Below are positions 45,229 through 57,029 of a stretch of DNA of 64,000 nt, in pieces. The notes under the pieces are model-generated. The model was given only the letters and a program-made list of their open reading frames with translations, had not been told where the DNA came from and did not search any database. The DNA comes from Cristatella mucedo (lineage: Eukaryota > Bryozoa > Phylactolaemata > Cristatellidae). Both the position numbers and the translations under genes were made by a program. Location of the stretch: assembly GCA_009760855.2 (NCBI GenBank), contig WPIO01000032.1:3768501-3832500 (forward strand). The letters run 5' to 3'. The first letter of the stretch is position 1. Every line of letters starts with the position of its first letter.

Positions 45229-47436
45229 CTAATAGGCGTGCAGTGGTCGCTCAAGACTGCTCTAAAAATAGAGCCAATATATGCATGTCTACGTTAATCT
45301 CTAGCAATAATTCTCATATCTCTGCACGCAGTTAATGAACATGAAGATATCTAATCGCATCTAAACAGATTCGTCGACGATCCTTTATAGCTACACTCTC
45401 ACCTAGGCGTGTCGACCTGCTCAACTTCGCCGACATACGAATGCTGCACAAGCAGTGAGTTTATTGACCAATCGCGACGTGCCTTTCCGGCGTGCTTTGG
45501 CTTGCTGTTACTTCCTTGTAGTTCGCTAAAGGTATGACACGGATTACTGAAACAGCGTCTTACTAAATTAAGTGCTTGTTTTGTGCGTGTGTTCTTATTT
45601 ACGTACTATCTCAGTCTGTAACTTCGCAAAGAGTATAGACTTTTCCGCCAGAGAGTTTGCACTGTCAGCTCAAACATCAGCGGACTATGGTGCACACACT
45701 GCAGTCAGCAATCAATCGCGTATAAACAGAGACGCGACTACATACCGGAAAGCAGGTAGTCCTGCTGAGATATTAGGAAGCCTGAGATCGTAGCATACTT
45801 TTTGCGGCATACGAGGCCAAATGAAAAGTTGCTGCTCCGCATTGCAACCAATTGATGAGGGCCTAGAACTGTGGACTACACAAAATCCCAGTATGAGTGC
45901 TGGGGACAGAATCTTTTTTTCTCTGAGCGTTTAGGAATGCAAACAGATTTGGATACCTGCAATGTTGTTACTAATGCGGTTTATCGGTATGGAAATCACG
46001 GATACCAGTGAAGATAGCACTTCAAAGCACAGATAACGAGTCGTAGGAGACACCAAAAAACAACATCTGGCCAATACGAGGCATAAAGCATAACTGAAGC
46101 AATAAGTCACTTCAGATAACGTTTTTTGATAAAGTAAAAAAAAATAGTTTATCACGTATCCAGTCCTTAATTAGTATAACTCCAAAACCGCTTTTAATCT
46201 CTACAAATATGCCATAATCTGGCGAATATTACATTCTAGTGCTTCAAAGTTGAACTGCATATGTGTGCATATATATGCATGAAGCACCTGCATTCCAGCC
46301 ACCAAAACGTCAAGGGTCGCTCGAGGAGCCGTGTTTATCTATGTAGAGACTAGTGAGCATGCGAGAACCTGCTCAAGCTCGCACAGCTCTCGTCTGAGGT
46401 GTAGAAATTATTTACCCTGTTCGTAGTTTGATCCTCAACTACGCCCACATCCTCAGAAGATGTGTGGTTGGCATGAGTCAGGGCTTACTTGTTGTTCACG
46501 TGACACCGCAGCTGACATTCCTTTTAACCATTCTCATTGCTCTCAGATCTCGCTGCTGCCCTTGAGAGGAAATGTGACACCGTAGACTTGGGTAGCTGGT
46601 ATAAACAAAAGGGTTGCATCAGCTTACTGGAATGATCGAAAACAGTCCCAAGTCAATGCAGGAACGGTGTCCGTTCCATGTATAGGTTTACTCCAAAGAC
46701 AAACCGCTAGAGCAAGCAATGGCGTCAGGTTTCTGAAAGCAATGCATTTGGGTGGAACGCATAACGCGTCTGTTGCGTTCTGCGCCTCTCGACACCGGCT
46801 GGCTCCATAATTTCGAACCGCCCTTCATGTGTGTAAACCTCCTGTGTGCTCATTAGCTAATGGTCAGAGTTCGTCGTTTTTTATTAATGCTCGTAAGAAG
46901 CTAATTCGCCAGCCACTAGTAGCCGCGATGTGTACAATAATTCGGTTGTGCACGGTTAATGTGTGTACTCACCGTATCATCCTGCTACCTTATTCTTGAA
47001 TAGTTCATTTTTTATTATTGCAGTGCATGAGAGTTGGGAGTATGCTCGTGACCGCACTTGGTGGTCTGGTAATTTCCCTGGTTGACTAGTAAGTCGTCGA
47101 GAACTCGGGAACAAGTTGGATCAATCCGGCTGTTACCCTTGGTTTTTCTTAGAAGCGTCAAATCTTCTGTCCATCCAATGCTTCTGTCCACCCACTGCAG
47201 TTTCTTACGTACAGTCAGTCAATGACCCAAAGAGTCCATTGTTTTGGTCAGTATGTGAGATAATGGGCTGCAGATGAACGGCTTTGCCTGCAATGCAACG
47301 ACACTGACTTTATACAAAGCTATTGAAACTGACTTCTCGTCACTGCTCGGGTGCTTAATTGCCATCCACTTCATGTTTACATGCCCAGTCTTAGCCCACG
47401 GGGGGGGGGGAGGGGGCAGGTGCTTGCAAAGCAGAC

Positions 47437-47575
47437 AGAAGTCGAGCGTTCGAATCCCGCCGGCGGGTATTACTTGGCATGTATTCCAGCAGGTTTACCC
47501 GCTGAGGGCGAATGAAAGCCACCGAGGCTCATCGGTGGCCTTATACACAAGGCTGCTTAGTCAGCCGCTCTGCGA
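47437..47575 (+). mobile_element. tRNA-related SINE, SINE B-like tail
   Basis: GTCGAGCGTTCGAATCCCGC is a clear B box. About 100 bases later GGTGGCCTTATACACAAGGC, TGCTTAGTCAGCC resembles the SINE B tail. The A-box side is replaced by a G-run at 47400-47420. It is either a divergent SINE B or a third family. A frame of about 60 codons continues to 47838 with no recognisable content. Confidence 0.45.
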
Positions 47576-48833
47576 CCTCAAACCTCAACCGCCGCGCTTT
47601 CCTGAATGCTGCCATACGTGTAGGAAGCAGACCTGCTACCGGCGGTCCCCTTGAGCGAGATCACCTCATGTTTAGTTGGCTGCGGCAAGATCAAGTAGCA
47701 AGGTCGCGTTCCCTTCTTGACTTACCCGCTGTTGAACAACTAGTTTTAAATGTAGGAACTACGTTTACTCAAAATTCTCGCTCAAGCTTAGCCATGCCAA
47801 GGCATACGTGTACTTGGGGGGAAGGTAGGGAGCGATGACCATCAGCAGGGTTATTGATGACAGTCAGTTGCCATGCATTGGGATCGAGTGAGGAACACCG
47901 TTTCCACTTGCAAGTTGCAGCTCCACACTGATATTAACAAGGCAGCCAAACAGAGGTAAACAGTTTACAGGTTTAAAGCTCACTTAACTAGGCAGATACC
48001 TGACACCCAAAAGCATGCCTGGCAAACGTGCGCCGTGCCGTTTGTTAACTCAAATGACTGTTCTGGTTCTATTATTATGCACAGGATAAGTTAGCGTTCT
48101 GGCTATTTTCTCTGAGTTCACAGTGAGCGTAGGCTGTCTGAACTGCTTGGACTGAGCATCGAAGCAGTTTTGCCTCGAGCGGGACCAGTCACTCGACCTC
48201 GGAATTACCGATCCACATTACTCGCTCTACCGATTGACCTATCGGGACTGTCGTCCTTTCAGCATCCAGCGTAAAATAAAAAGCTTAGGCTCGTCTTTTT
48301 GTTCTGCTGAGCAGAACATTACCATTAGTCTTCCATAATTGAAACTGTTTTGAAAACTCGGAAAACCTACGCTCAAGCCACACCACTAGGCCCGTCTTTA
48401 GTAAGATTCTGTCGCATTTAAGCTAGTCGAGCCTGTGGCTCTGTTGAGAATTGATGCATATGTCAACACCTACTAGCATAAACCGGTGAATGAATGAAAG
48501 TTGTGCACAAAATAATTATGGGCTCTGAGACTCAACCTTGCTCGGCTACCACCGTAGCCTAACGAGTTCTATCAAAAACGTTGATCGCAATGCAAAACAA
48601 GAGGCGAAGCAAAAATGACATCATAAAAGAGACAAAAAGTGTGATCTACAAGCTTAAAATATAAATACATAAAAAATAAGCTTCTTACAAAAAACTGTGA
48701 ATGCTGAGTCCTTTTCTGAGCAGGTCAGCCTCTCAATAGCCACCGGCTGCTATAGCCCTATTCAAATATCCCTAATTTCTATTTAGGCTCCTCGGGTGCC
48801 TGCATTACAACGCTACTCACTGTCAGTAAAACT

Positions 48834-49094
48834 TTGATTTGCCACAGCAATTCTTTGCAGTTCGGCAGTATGATCTCTGCCCAGCTAAAGGGCGGATGTT
48901 TCTCCCATCCAAAGCGGGAAAGGAGGAAGATGGCGGCGGCCCGTCAGCTTCATCCAACAATCTCAGCGGCATGCATCCAGCTGGATCGGACCGCCCATCG
49001 GCTACTACCGGCTGGCTGGGACGAGGTCAATGTTCATTTATTTCTTAAAAGTTGCGTCACATTTCAAAACTTCTGTGCGGGATCCCTGATCTGA
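48834..49094 (+). other. Possible 5' end with YY1-like site
   Basis: AAGATGGCGGC at 48927-48937 is a textbook YY1 motif and also places an ATG in an excellent start context (GGAAGATGG). The frame reads MAAARQLHPTISAACIQLD and stays open to 49094. No clear donor of correct phase joins it to the exon candidate at 49130. Treat it as a possible promoter or first exon only. Confidence 0.25.
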
Positions 49095-49129
49095 CCTCGT
49101 CCTTCGCTGGTGATATCTCATCGATACAG

Positions 49130-49237
49130 GTCTACGACTGCTGTCGAAGGCAGACAATTCATTAAGCCTCTGCATAATGTCGCTGTCAGGCCAGAACCTT
49201 TAATGCCTTCACCGAGAAGTTTTGGTGTTCACGAATG
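49130..49237 (+). CDS. Candidate internal exon, unknown protein
   Basis: Acceptor CTCATCGATACAG ends at 49129 and donor AATG|GTAAGT starts at 49238. The 108 bases are open in a frame reading STTAVEGRQFIKPLHNVAV then RPEPLMPSPRSFGVHE. Both splice signals are good and the composition is protein-like. The family is not recognised and partner exons were not found. Confidence 0.35.
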
Positions 49238-49296
49238 GTAAGTTTCTTGCTTGAGGATTTCTCGCGGAGGCGGGGCGACGCGATGCAGACAATAAC

Positions 49297-50085
49297 CTAC
49301 TGAGCAGGCATTTTTACTACCTCTGAACGATGGAACAGGCGCCAGCTGTCAAAGGGCGAGCAACATGAAGCGGTATATTGCATGTAATGAGGAAGGCTCC
49401 TAATCCTCATGCATCCAGCATTCTCTGGTCGCAGAGACGCCTGCCAGAACAGTTTTCTCACAGAATGGCAGTGCAGAGCTCGCTGGGCACCGCCGTCGCC
49501 CGCTCTCAAGCTATGCCATCGGCCGGCTATGGCGGCCCTTCCTGCTTCTAGAAGAGCCGTGCCGAAGGCCTGCAGGAGCGATTTCGTGTCACCGGATCTC
49601 GACCCATAAGAAAAACAGCCGGACAGTGAAAACCAAGGCGAGAAAACATCTGCATAATAGCCACTTGCAACCGAATTGAAGATCGCGGGCAGCCCGCACG
49701 GACGCTGCCGGATTTCGTTCCTACATCCAATTGGCACCAGAATTTGCAGCAGTGCAGTAGCCCGATAATAACTTGCAGTAAGGATGCGGCCCGACGATGT
49801 GCGAAGCAGTTGTGGACACTTAACATCGCGGTCGGTGCACCGACGACTACTCCGATAGCGACCGGCTTGGAAAGCAGATTTCTTTTGCATTAGGGAGTCG
49901 CAAACCTGCGGAAGCAGCTCGGTGACATGTCGAGTGCGTCTGAGAAAAGTCAGTTCCCACGTATACCAAGAGTGCCGCCCCCCACCGCGACGATGGCTCC
50001 GATCTTGGAGCTCTATCACGATTTGACAACAATTCGCGTGTATCGCCTTCACTAACGAGTTTCGATCGCAGTATACTTCGTTAAA
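49297..50085 (-). other. Long minus-strand open frame, likely not a gene
   Basis: A 297-codon frame starts inside the SINE B at 50.1 kb and runs to 49297, making it the longest in the window. Composition is rich in Ser, Arg and Cys, no domain is recognisable, and its start comes from the repeat. I see no promoter or splice evidence. It may reflect a GC-rich segment poor in stops, or an expressed orphan. Confidence 0.2.
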
Positions 50086-50097
50086 ATTAATTAAATT

Positions 50098-50270
50098 AAA
50101 TACTAGCTGATTTAACAGCCTCTTTTGTATAGAGACAGAAGAGCCTTTAAGGCTATCACCACCGCCTGCAGTGACGACAAAGGATCGCACACCGCAGGAT
50201 TAGAACCGACGACATCGGGACCGAGGTCGTGAAAAGCAGCCGCCTTACCTAGTGCGCCATCACGGCTCAG
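50098..50270 (-). mobile_element. SINE B copy, full length
   Basis: ACTAGCTGATTTAACAGCC, GAGACAGAAGAGCCTTTAAG, GCTATCACCACCGCC, CCTGCAGTGACGACAAAGG, then the diverged B box GGATTAGAACCGACGAC and AAAGCAGCCGCCTTACCTAG, CGCCATCACGG. The (AATTA)n-like tail precedes it on the + strand. One of the three best copies. Confidence 0.9.
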
Positions 50271-50274
50271 AGAT

Positions 50275-52240
50275 GAAGCACAACTTAGGGCTGAAAAAAC
50301 CAATACGACTTCGGAAAGTAGAGAATAGTATGATTGAGCTCCGGATGGTTGCTTTTCAGATTGAGTTCAGTAAGGTGGATTTTCATGAGCTTAACATGGT
50401 GGCTTTGTAGATGGAGATTATGATGGAGGCTATTGAAGCAGCGGCAAATAACTCACTTTTGGCCCGATACATCTGCTTGCATTTTGTCGACTGACAGCTG
50501 CAGGCTGCATCTAGAATGTCATGCAAGAAGGCGAACATCCGACGGAATTCTAATCAACTTTAATCCCAATAAAATCAGATCAGAAGAATGAGCCAAGAGT
50601 AGCACCCAAACATCTTTTTGAGCCAAAAAACTCCATGATTGCACGACCACATTTGCACATCTTGAAAGGCGCAGAATTTTCACATCATGCTGACAAAGAC
50701 CTTTTTAATAAAAAACCGACCAGGCAACTACCTTTAATTGTGTTAGGAAATAGCGGAATAAGCGGCAGTTTGAGGTGCTTTGCTCTGTCGCGTAGAAACG
50801 AGCTTTGTTGCTTCGCTTTGGGCCTTTATTATATGCAGACTTCCTTAGCCAGCGACCAGCGCCATGAAGTAGCCTCTATGAGAAAAAAATCTCCGTATGC
50901 ATTGTTTAGGGCGATTATATCACTATATATTAGTACTATTAGATTTATATAAATCTATTAGATATATTACTTCGTGGTCTTGGCATGACCGTAGTTAGCC
51001 TGAGGCTGACCACGAATGTAAAGGAAAATGATTAATCCTGCGAATAGAGTACATACAAGCTGAACAGAAGTGAGTGTCCATTCAGACCATGGGAATAAAA
51101 ATGTCTGTTGGCTAAATAGAAGGAAGTCCGAACAAAGAAATCCCCGCAAACGAGCTTATTTCCTTTTCCCCTGGAAACTCTCTTAAACGGATTCTTATGA
51201 AATCTGTGTGTGGTTGCTACGGTCTACACACTCAAGTAATTGTAGCTTTTCTTGCACCATCCACTGACCTGGATAGTTGAACCACTCCACTGACCTCCAT
51301 CTGACTTAACGCTCAGCTGAGCTCGTGCTGGGAAGTACTCACTGATAGCCTACGCAGTGGACTGTCCAGTCCACAATATTCTCTTGGCCAGACGTATGCG
51401 ATGGAAATTTTTCGTTTACAATACTGGCATGAACTTTACCTAACGTGTAAGACATGTTGCTGCTCCAAGTACACGAGTAAAAGTAAGTTCTGAAACTTTA
51501 ATCAAGTTAGATGCGCAGATGAAAATTAAGGCTTTTCTTGTTTTGAAATAATTTTTTTCTAGACTTTTTTCTAGACCCATGTTGTTCTAGACGTGCATTT
51601 TAAAGTCTACTTTTTCAGGTAGGTTCCATAAGTTTATTGCCTGTCTTGAGGCATCTGAGAATTAATAATGCAGTACATAAAGAACCATACAGACGTCTGT
51701 CTATACACCTTTGAAGTGGCGGAGCCAGGATTATTAAGTAGGGGAATAAGCCCTGCCGACAATGATGCATTAGGTGCAAATCATAAGACTTATTCGACAC
51801 CTGAGCAGCGACTGTGCAGTAATCGAAATTATGTGATGATCTCATAAATAGCCACCATCGCGACCATTTCTTTAACAACATCCAACAGGGTAGCATCATT
51901 GAGGTTGTCCACATGTATCGTCGTTTGAAGGCGTATCTTGACGTTTTGACATGCTGAATGCAAGTTCAGCCTTGACTGTTGACGCCAACAGCATCAAAAC
52001 AAGTTGCACCAGCACTTACAATAGGTCATATTCGACTTCGGCTAGACCGGACTCTGCCAGCGTAAGCACAAGCGTCCGTGCGTTCTTTAGCGTCGAGTCC
52101 GAATCAGTTTCCCTATAAAAAGTTGTGAAGCTGTTGCCTCAAGACAAGCGTTTATCTAGCAGGGAATACAGCTGGAACGACATACAAGCAATCCCAGAGT
52201 GAGAGAGAAATCCACTGATTCCACAGATTTGCTACGAAAC
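50275..52240. other. No supported gene
   Basis: AT-rich to mixed sequence. An 18-base perfect palindrome, TAGATTTATATAAATCTA, lies at 50940-50957. No exon or family repeat found. Confidence 0.4.
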
Positions 52241-52287
52241 GAATGAGAAACGAGCTTTTTAATTCCAAGCTCGGCCAAATTGGGCGT

Positions 52288-52350
52288 GGGATCATGAGAC
52301 ATGGAACCACGACGTTTCGTCGAATCGTGAGATATGGGACCACGACGTTA
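52288..52350. repeat. Two 30-base direct repeats
   Basis: GGGATCATGAGACATGGAAC... and CGAATCGTGAGATATGGGAC... share CCACGACGTT at their ends, with a period of 33 bases. It may be the remnant of a mobile element terminus. Confidence 0.6.
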
Positions 52351-52515
52351 GCCAAACAAAGATGTCCACCCCCGATAACCAGCACTAGGCTCAACCGTGG
52401 TACCACCTCATACGTAGCAGGTCGCAACCCAATGGCGGCATTTGCTGCAAATGTACCAGACGAAAGAAAAATATTAAGAACTTATTTATAAGAGGCAGCT
52501 GGGTTTCGCGCATGT

Positions 52516-52905
52516 GTGCGAAGATGTGACGTCCAAATAAAAATGCCGATGGACTACTTTAATCATTTTCACATTTTAGCTGATGTAGCTGAGAAATTGC
52601 TCGAGTGTGAGTCATTTGCTATGCTTGCTCAAGATTTGTTGGACGCACAGCCAGCAATCCCATCCCGGGATCTAATAAATCCTCGTCGTACGAATTGGCG
52701 TCGCATATTTTCACTGTCACGTTCATACCTCGTGCCTAGCGGACGTAAAAAGCGCATAATGCAACAAAGATCCCCGAGAGATAGATATGCGATAGAGTCG
52801 AAGAATGAAAGTGAACGAGTGAGCGAATCGGAGCGAGGATCCCAAGAGCAAGAAGGATACGTGACATCGAGGTATGAGAACCAAATAAGAAGTCCAAATG
52901 TGTGA
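52516..52905 (+). CDS. Candidate ORF, unknown hydrophilic protein
   Basis: A 129-codon frame from the ATG at 52516. A second ATG lies at 52543 in the AATAAAAATGCCG context. The N-terminal third is helical (YFNHFHILADVAEKLLECES, AMLAQDLLDAQPA). The C-terminal third is charged and low-complexity (SKNESERVSESERGSQEQEG). Composition is unlike the random frames nearby, but no domain, splice site or neighbour supports it. Adjacent 52.9-54.1 kb frames are similarly charged but shorter. Confidence 0.3.
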   Translation: MRRCDVQIKMPMDYFNHFHILADVAEKLLECESFAMLAQDLLDAQPAIPSRDLINPRRTNWRRIFSLSRSYLVPSGRKKRIMQQRSPRDRYAIESKNESERVSESERGSQEQEGYVTSRYENQIRSPNV

Positions 52906-54169
52906 CTTAGGCAGCGCTTACAGAGACCGTCTTGCTTCTATTTTGCTTCAGTCTTCGACGAATACTTTACCAAAACTGGGACTGCCCGAGACTTGCGGAA
53001 GAATTCAAGACGAATAAAAAGCTGACTACGATTCTACCTCTTGGCCGACACGGAGGCAAGACCGGACAAACAGCAGATCAAAGGCAACGTTAAGGGGCCG
53101 GACCGCCTTCTTTATTGCTTCGAAAGGCGTGGCGGACGAGGCGACGATGCCAAGTCGTCGATGCGCGCCTCCCGAGTCCCTGCTTACGAGACGCTTCGAG
53201 CTTTCGAAGCGGTAATCAGATTGAGTTACAGCAGGCGGAAACGGCAATCGCGGAAGGCATAAATTCACATCAGGTTTTTCACGGAGGACCATTTCATACC
53301 TGCATTACAAAAGCAGATTTCCGACGACCACTTCGCGGAAGGGGACAGAGCTAGTAGAAAGCAGGATGGAAGGCAAACAGACCGCATCAACGTTCTGCAA
53401 GAGTGAAGACAGGAGCAGGACACAAGCAGGATACAAGCCGGACGGAAGCAAGGCGGATCGTACAAACGCTGCTCTAGCTCTTGTAGTATTCGCCAGAGGA
53501 TATGAGATAAGCTTGAGCTGCAAGGAAAGGAAAGCCAAGCAGTACTGCAGCTACAACTGACTGTACTGCGCTAGAGCTGACATCGTAAGAATGTCTGCAA
53601 TGCGATCTCAGTATAAAATGAGTTGTCATCTCTTGTCGCATTACGTAAGAAAGTTCGGGACAGAAAAGTAAGCAAGTTTAGATCGAAACATTTTCCCCGA
53701 GTAAAACGTCTCGTCATAGATAACCCACGGTACAGATGATACTCACGTTGTAGCACGTACTTCACATGAGAGGCAGAGCGAGAGGAGAGGGGTCACGTTT
53801 CTTCCTGACGGGCGGTCGTCCGATCAACTCTTCCGAGGCAACTTACAATTTACCCCATCCAAAGACTGGCTCGATGAGAGGAGCTCTGACGAAGATATGG
53901 CGAATCGAGCTCTCTCTAGAATAGCTGCTAACAATGATCAAATGAAGGTGGAGTAAAGCAAAAGCAGCAGACGTACTGTATATACATTTGCATTTTTTAA
54001 GGAAATGAGCCAAAAACCATTAACCGTTGATGACGTGCTAGCAACCGTGTGCTATGGATTTTCACAAAGGCACAATAATGCATTACTGTAAATATTATAT
54101 ATAATATATTATTGTATGCTCTGGATGACTTAGCGTAAAATCAAGCATGTTCTGCACATCCTTTATGTG

Positions 54170-54385
54170 CTCATACGTGCTGACTTCGTGCCATGCTGCC
54201 ACTAACTAGACTTGCATGCTGACCCTGTGCATGTCACCACTAACCATGTTATTCTTGTTTTTTATTGAGAATGCTACCACTAACCATTTGATCATGCTTC
54301 CTTTGCAGCAGTTTTAAAGCGCCTAGAAAGAGATTGAGTTCTCTGGGGCGCTTTATCAAATGTATTATTATTATTATCATTATTA
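54170..54385 (+). mobile_element. LINE family A 3' end
   Basis: GCATGCTGACCCTGTGCATG, ACTAACCATGTTATTC (shared 3' UTR), TTTGCAGCAGTTTTAAAGCG, hairpin, then an (ATT)n tail. A second, shorter family A tail in the same orientation follows at 54545-54625, ending GTGAATTAATATT. Confidence 0.85.
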
Positions 54386-54544
54386 TTATCCTGAGCCTGG
54401 AGTTTGCTGCCCTGGCTTGGGGCAGTCCTACAAGCACGAACGCAGTCCTATCCGCTTTCCTGTCCCAATTTACATCGGTCTGAGCAATAAGAACACGGAG
54501 GTAGCCTTTGGCTAACCGACTACGCGAAGGCATGGCAACTCTCG

Positions 54545-54628
54545 GCAGCCTTCGCAGTAAATGTAAAGCACCTAGAGACATATTGAGTTCTCTGAGGTCG
54601 CTTTATCAAGTGAATTAATATTTGTATT
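54545..54628 (+). mobile_element. LINE family A 3' tail fragment
   Basis: CAGTAAATGTAAAGCACC, TAGAGACATATTGAGTTCTC, TGAGGTCGCTTTATCAAGTG. Hairpin arms are partly diverged. Confidence 0.75.
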
Positions 54629-54786
54629 CTATTATAGGTTCTGTTATTCTTGTTACGTTACATTCAGTGCATCTACATATAGATACATATGTATATATAG
54701 ATATATATGTGCGTGCGTTCGTGGGTTCGTGTTCGTACATAGGGTATGAACCAACGTGCTGTCTAACCCAGAGGCTAAGCCAGGAT

Positions 54787-54870
54787 TAAAGCGCCGGGTT
54801 GGCGAAGTGGTCTGGGGCTGAGCCCCTGTAAAGAGGGTCTGTAGGTTGAGCCCTCCCCCAGCGCCTGCGG
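54787..54870 (+). mobile_element. Possible tRNA-derived SINE head
   Basis: GGGTTGGCGAAGTGGTCTGG resembles an A box and GTAGGTTGAGCCCTCC a B box, spaced about 50 bases apart in a GC-rich context. No cloverleaf was verified and no second copy was seen here. The remainder to 56.19 kb is unassigned. Confidence 0.3.
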
Positions 54871-56199
54871 GTGTTGTGCAGGCAGGCCAAGCACCAAGGA
54901 GCCAGCCGCTCGGGCGAGCTTCAGACTCGGCTCTCGCCTACGAGGGCCAGGGTGCCAGCTGCCACCCCTGCTACCAGCCACCCCCCTGGCTACGCCTCTA
55001 GTCTTACAAAACCAAGGAGCCTGAGCTGGTCGGCTACGATGGGGCGGAGATTGCAGGACTAGCACGGGTGCACCTGCTATAGCCGACTGACATGTACCCC
55101 TCAGCCAATAGCCTGAGTGGCAGACCTGCCCTATAGATGCAGCCCTCACCGGACCAATCCCAAGCAGGAAGCAGAGCCCCTGGGCTGTTGCCTCTGCTCA
55201 CCTACTCAAATGTGTGGGGTATATAACAGCTCTGCCCAAAAGCGGCACGAGAAGCAGCTCTGCATTTAGTGAAAGGAGGCCTCAGCTCAGCTCCTCATCT
55301 TTCAGAGGATCATCTTCTCTAGAGAAGCAGCTCTGCAGAGGTTGCTTGGCAGCAGCCCTGTCTTGGTAGTGGTATATGCTGCTTTCAAGGAGCCGAGGTG
55401 CTACTGATTGCTTACAGATCCGGTGAGCTCGCCTCCGCTTTGCATGCTTAGCACTTCTCTGGCCACATTCATGGTTTGTAAGTATTTGTGCGATTTCCTA
55501 TGATCTGACTGCATGCTGGCTTGAGCAGTTCCACCCAGTCAGGCGATGCATGCTTGCTAGTATGAGAATGCCCAGTTTCAGAAGCATTGCCTTAGCATCC
55601 ACTTCGGGAAGGGTCGAGGGTGGTGGAGAAAAGCATTCCAGAACGTAGCAGATCGTTCATACTCCTGGTAAGCTGCATAATTGCCTATAACGGTGATACT
55701 TGTGCGGGCAGGTTTGCCAGGGGATGCACTGCACTTTTTTCGTTCGGCAAGAGAAAACCGAAGATTGAAGCTGCTTGCTATTACTCCAGTTGAATGCCTG
55801 AGGGCACAGTGCACAACTGTGCTAGGACATCAGCCCGTGCAACCAACCACTGCGGACCAATTAGCCCGTCAAGAAAGCAATCGAGCAAGCAGCTGCAGCT
55901 GTGCGGCTCCAGTCACAGGCCACCGAAGGTGAGGCAGGCGAAAACCTTTATCTACACGTACTGCAACTATTCGTACCTTAATGCCATTTAAGTTGATTTC
56001 TAGACCTCCATTAGCTCTAGCATACTTACTGACGCCCAAGTCCGTGCTATTATTCTGACTGAGGGTGCATGCAAGTTGTCAGATGTGTCTGCTGTAAGGG
56101 TTCAACTACAGCCCCAAATATTGTAGTAGCTGGGGCTGCCGTGACAACCGCGGAGATAGCATTTTTGTTGTCAACTAGCTCATCTTGAACGACCACAAA

Positions 56200-56362
56200 T
56201 GCTTAGCTGATTTAACAGCCTCATCTATATAGCGACAGAAGAGCATTAAGGGCTACTACCACCGCTATCAGTAGGCGATAAGGAATCGCTCACTGCAGGA
56301 TTCGAACCCACAACTTGAGACGTGAAGAGCGAACACATTACCTCCTGTGCTAAGACCCGGTA
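56200..56362 (-). mobile_element. SINE B copy
   Basis: CTTAGCTGATTTAACAGCC, ATAGCGACAGAAGAGCATTA, CTACCACCGC, GGATTCGAACCCACAACTTG and GTGCTAAGACCCGG follow SINE B order on the minus strand. A SINE A 3' tail (AATACAGAGATTCATTCTCT, about 56399-56455, +) lies immediately beyond. Confidence 0.85.
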
Positions 56363-56631
56363 ATTGTGATATCGAGCCCTGTGTCACATCTGAACCGTCA
56401 ATACAGAGATTCATTCTCTTAAAGTAGTATAGAAATTAGTTATATTTGTTTATTTCTTCTCATATGCACAATCTAGAGCGATCAAGCTTTCAATTGAATT
56501 GTATATACCACATGCTACTTCTTGACGGAGTCCGCATTCTTTGATGCTACCATGGCTACCATGTTTTTTTTCTGGTGCCTGCCATCACCACGGCTGCCGA
56601 TATTAGCCGATATGCCCTTAGTGTTCTCTCT

Positions 56632-56682
56632 GCTTCTGTCTGTCTCTGTCTCTCTTTGTCTCCCTCTCTCTGTCTCTTTCTT

Positions 56683-56720
<38 letters not shown>

Positions 56721-57020
56721 TCTCTCTCTCTCTATCTCTGTCTCTCTGCTATCTCTCTGCTGTCTCTCTGCTGCCTCTCTGATGTCTCTTTGCAGTCTCT
56801 CTGTCTCTCAGTCGCCCTGTCTCTATCTCTCTGTAGTCTCCGTGTCTCGTGTCTCCATCTCTGTCTCTCTGTTTCTCTCTTTTCTCTCTCGCACACTCTC
56901 TGTCTCTCTGTCTTTCTGCTTCTCTGTAGCTCAGTCTCTGCCTCTCTGTCTCTCTGTCTGCCTCTGCTTTGTCTCTGCCTCTGCCTCCTTCTTTCTGTCT
57001 CTATCGTCTCTATCTCTCGT
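56632..57020. repeat. TCTC-rich minisatellite
   Basis: Pyrimidine-rich counterpart of the 2.8 kb array: TCTCTCTGTCTC units with frequent variants over about 390 bases. The 241-codon + frame across it is mostly repeat-encoded LSLS/SVSL residues and is not called a gene. Confidence 0.9.
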
Positions 57021-57029
57021 GATTCTGTC

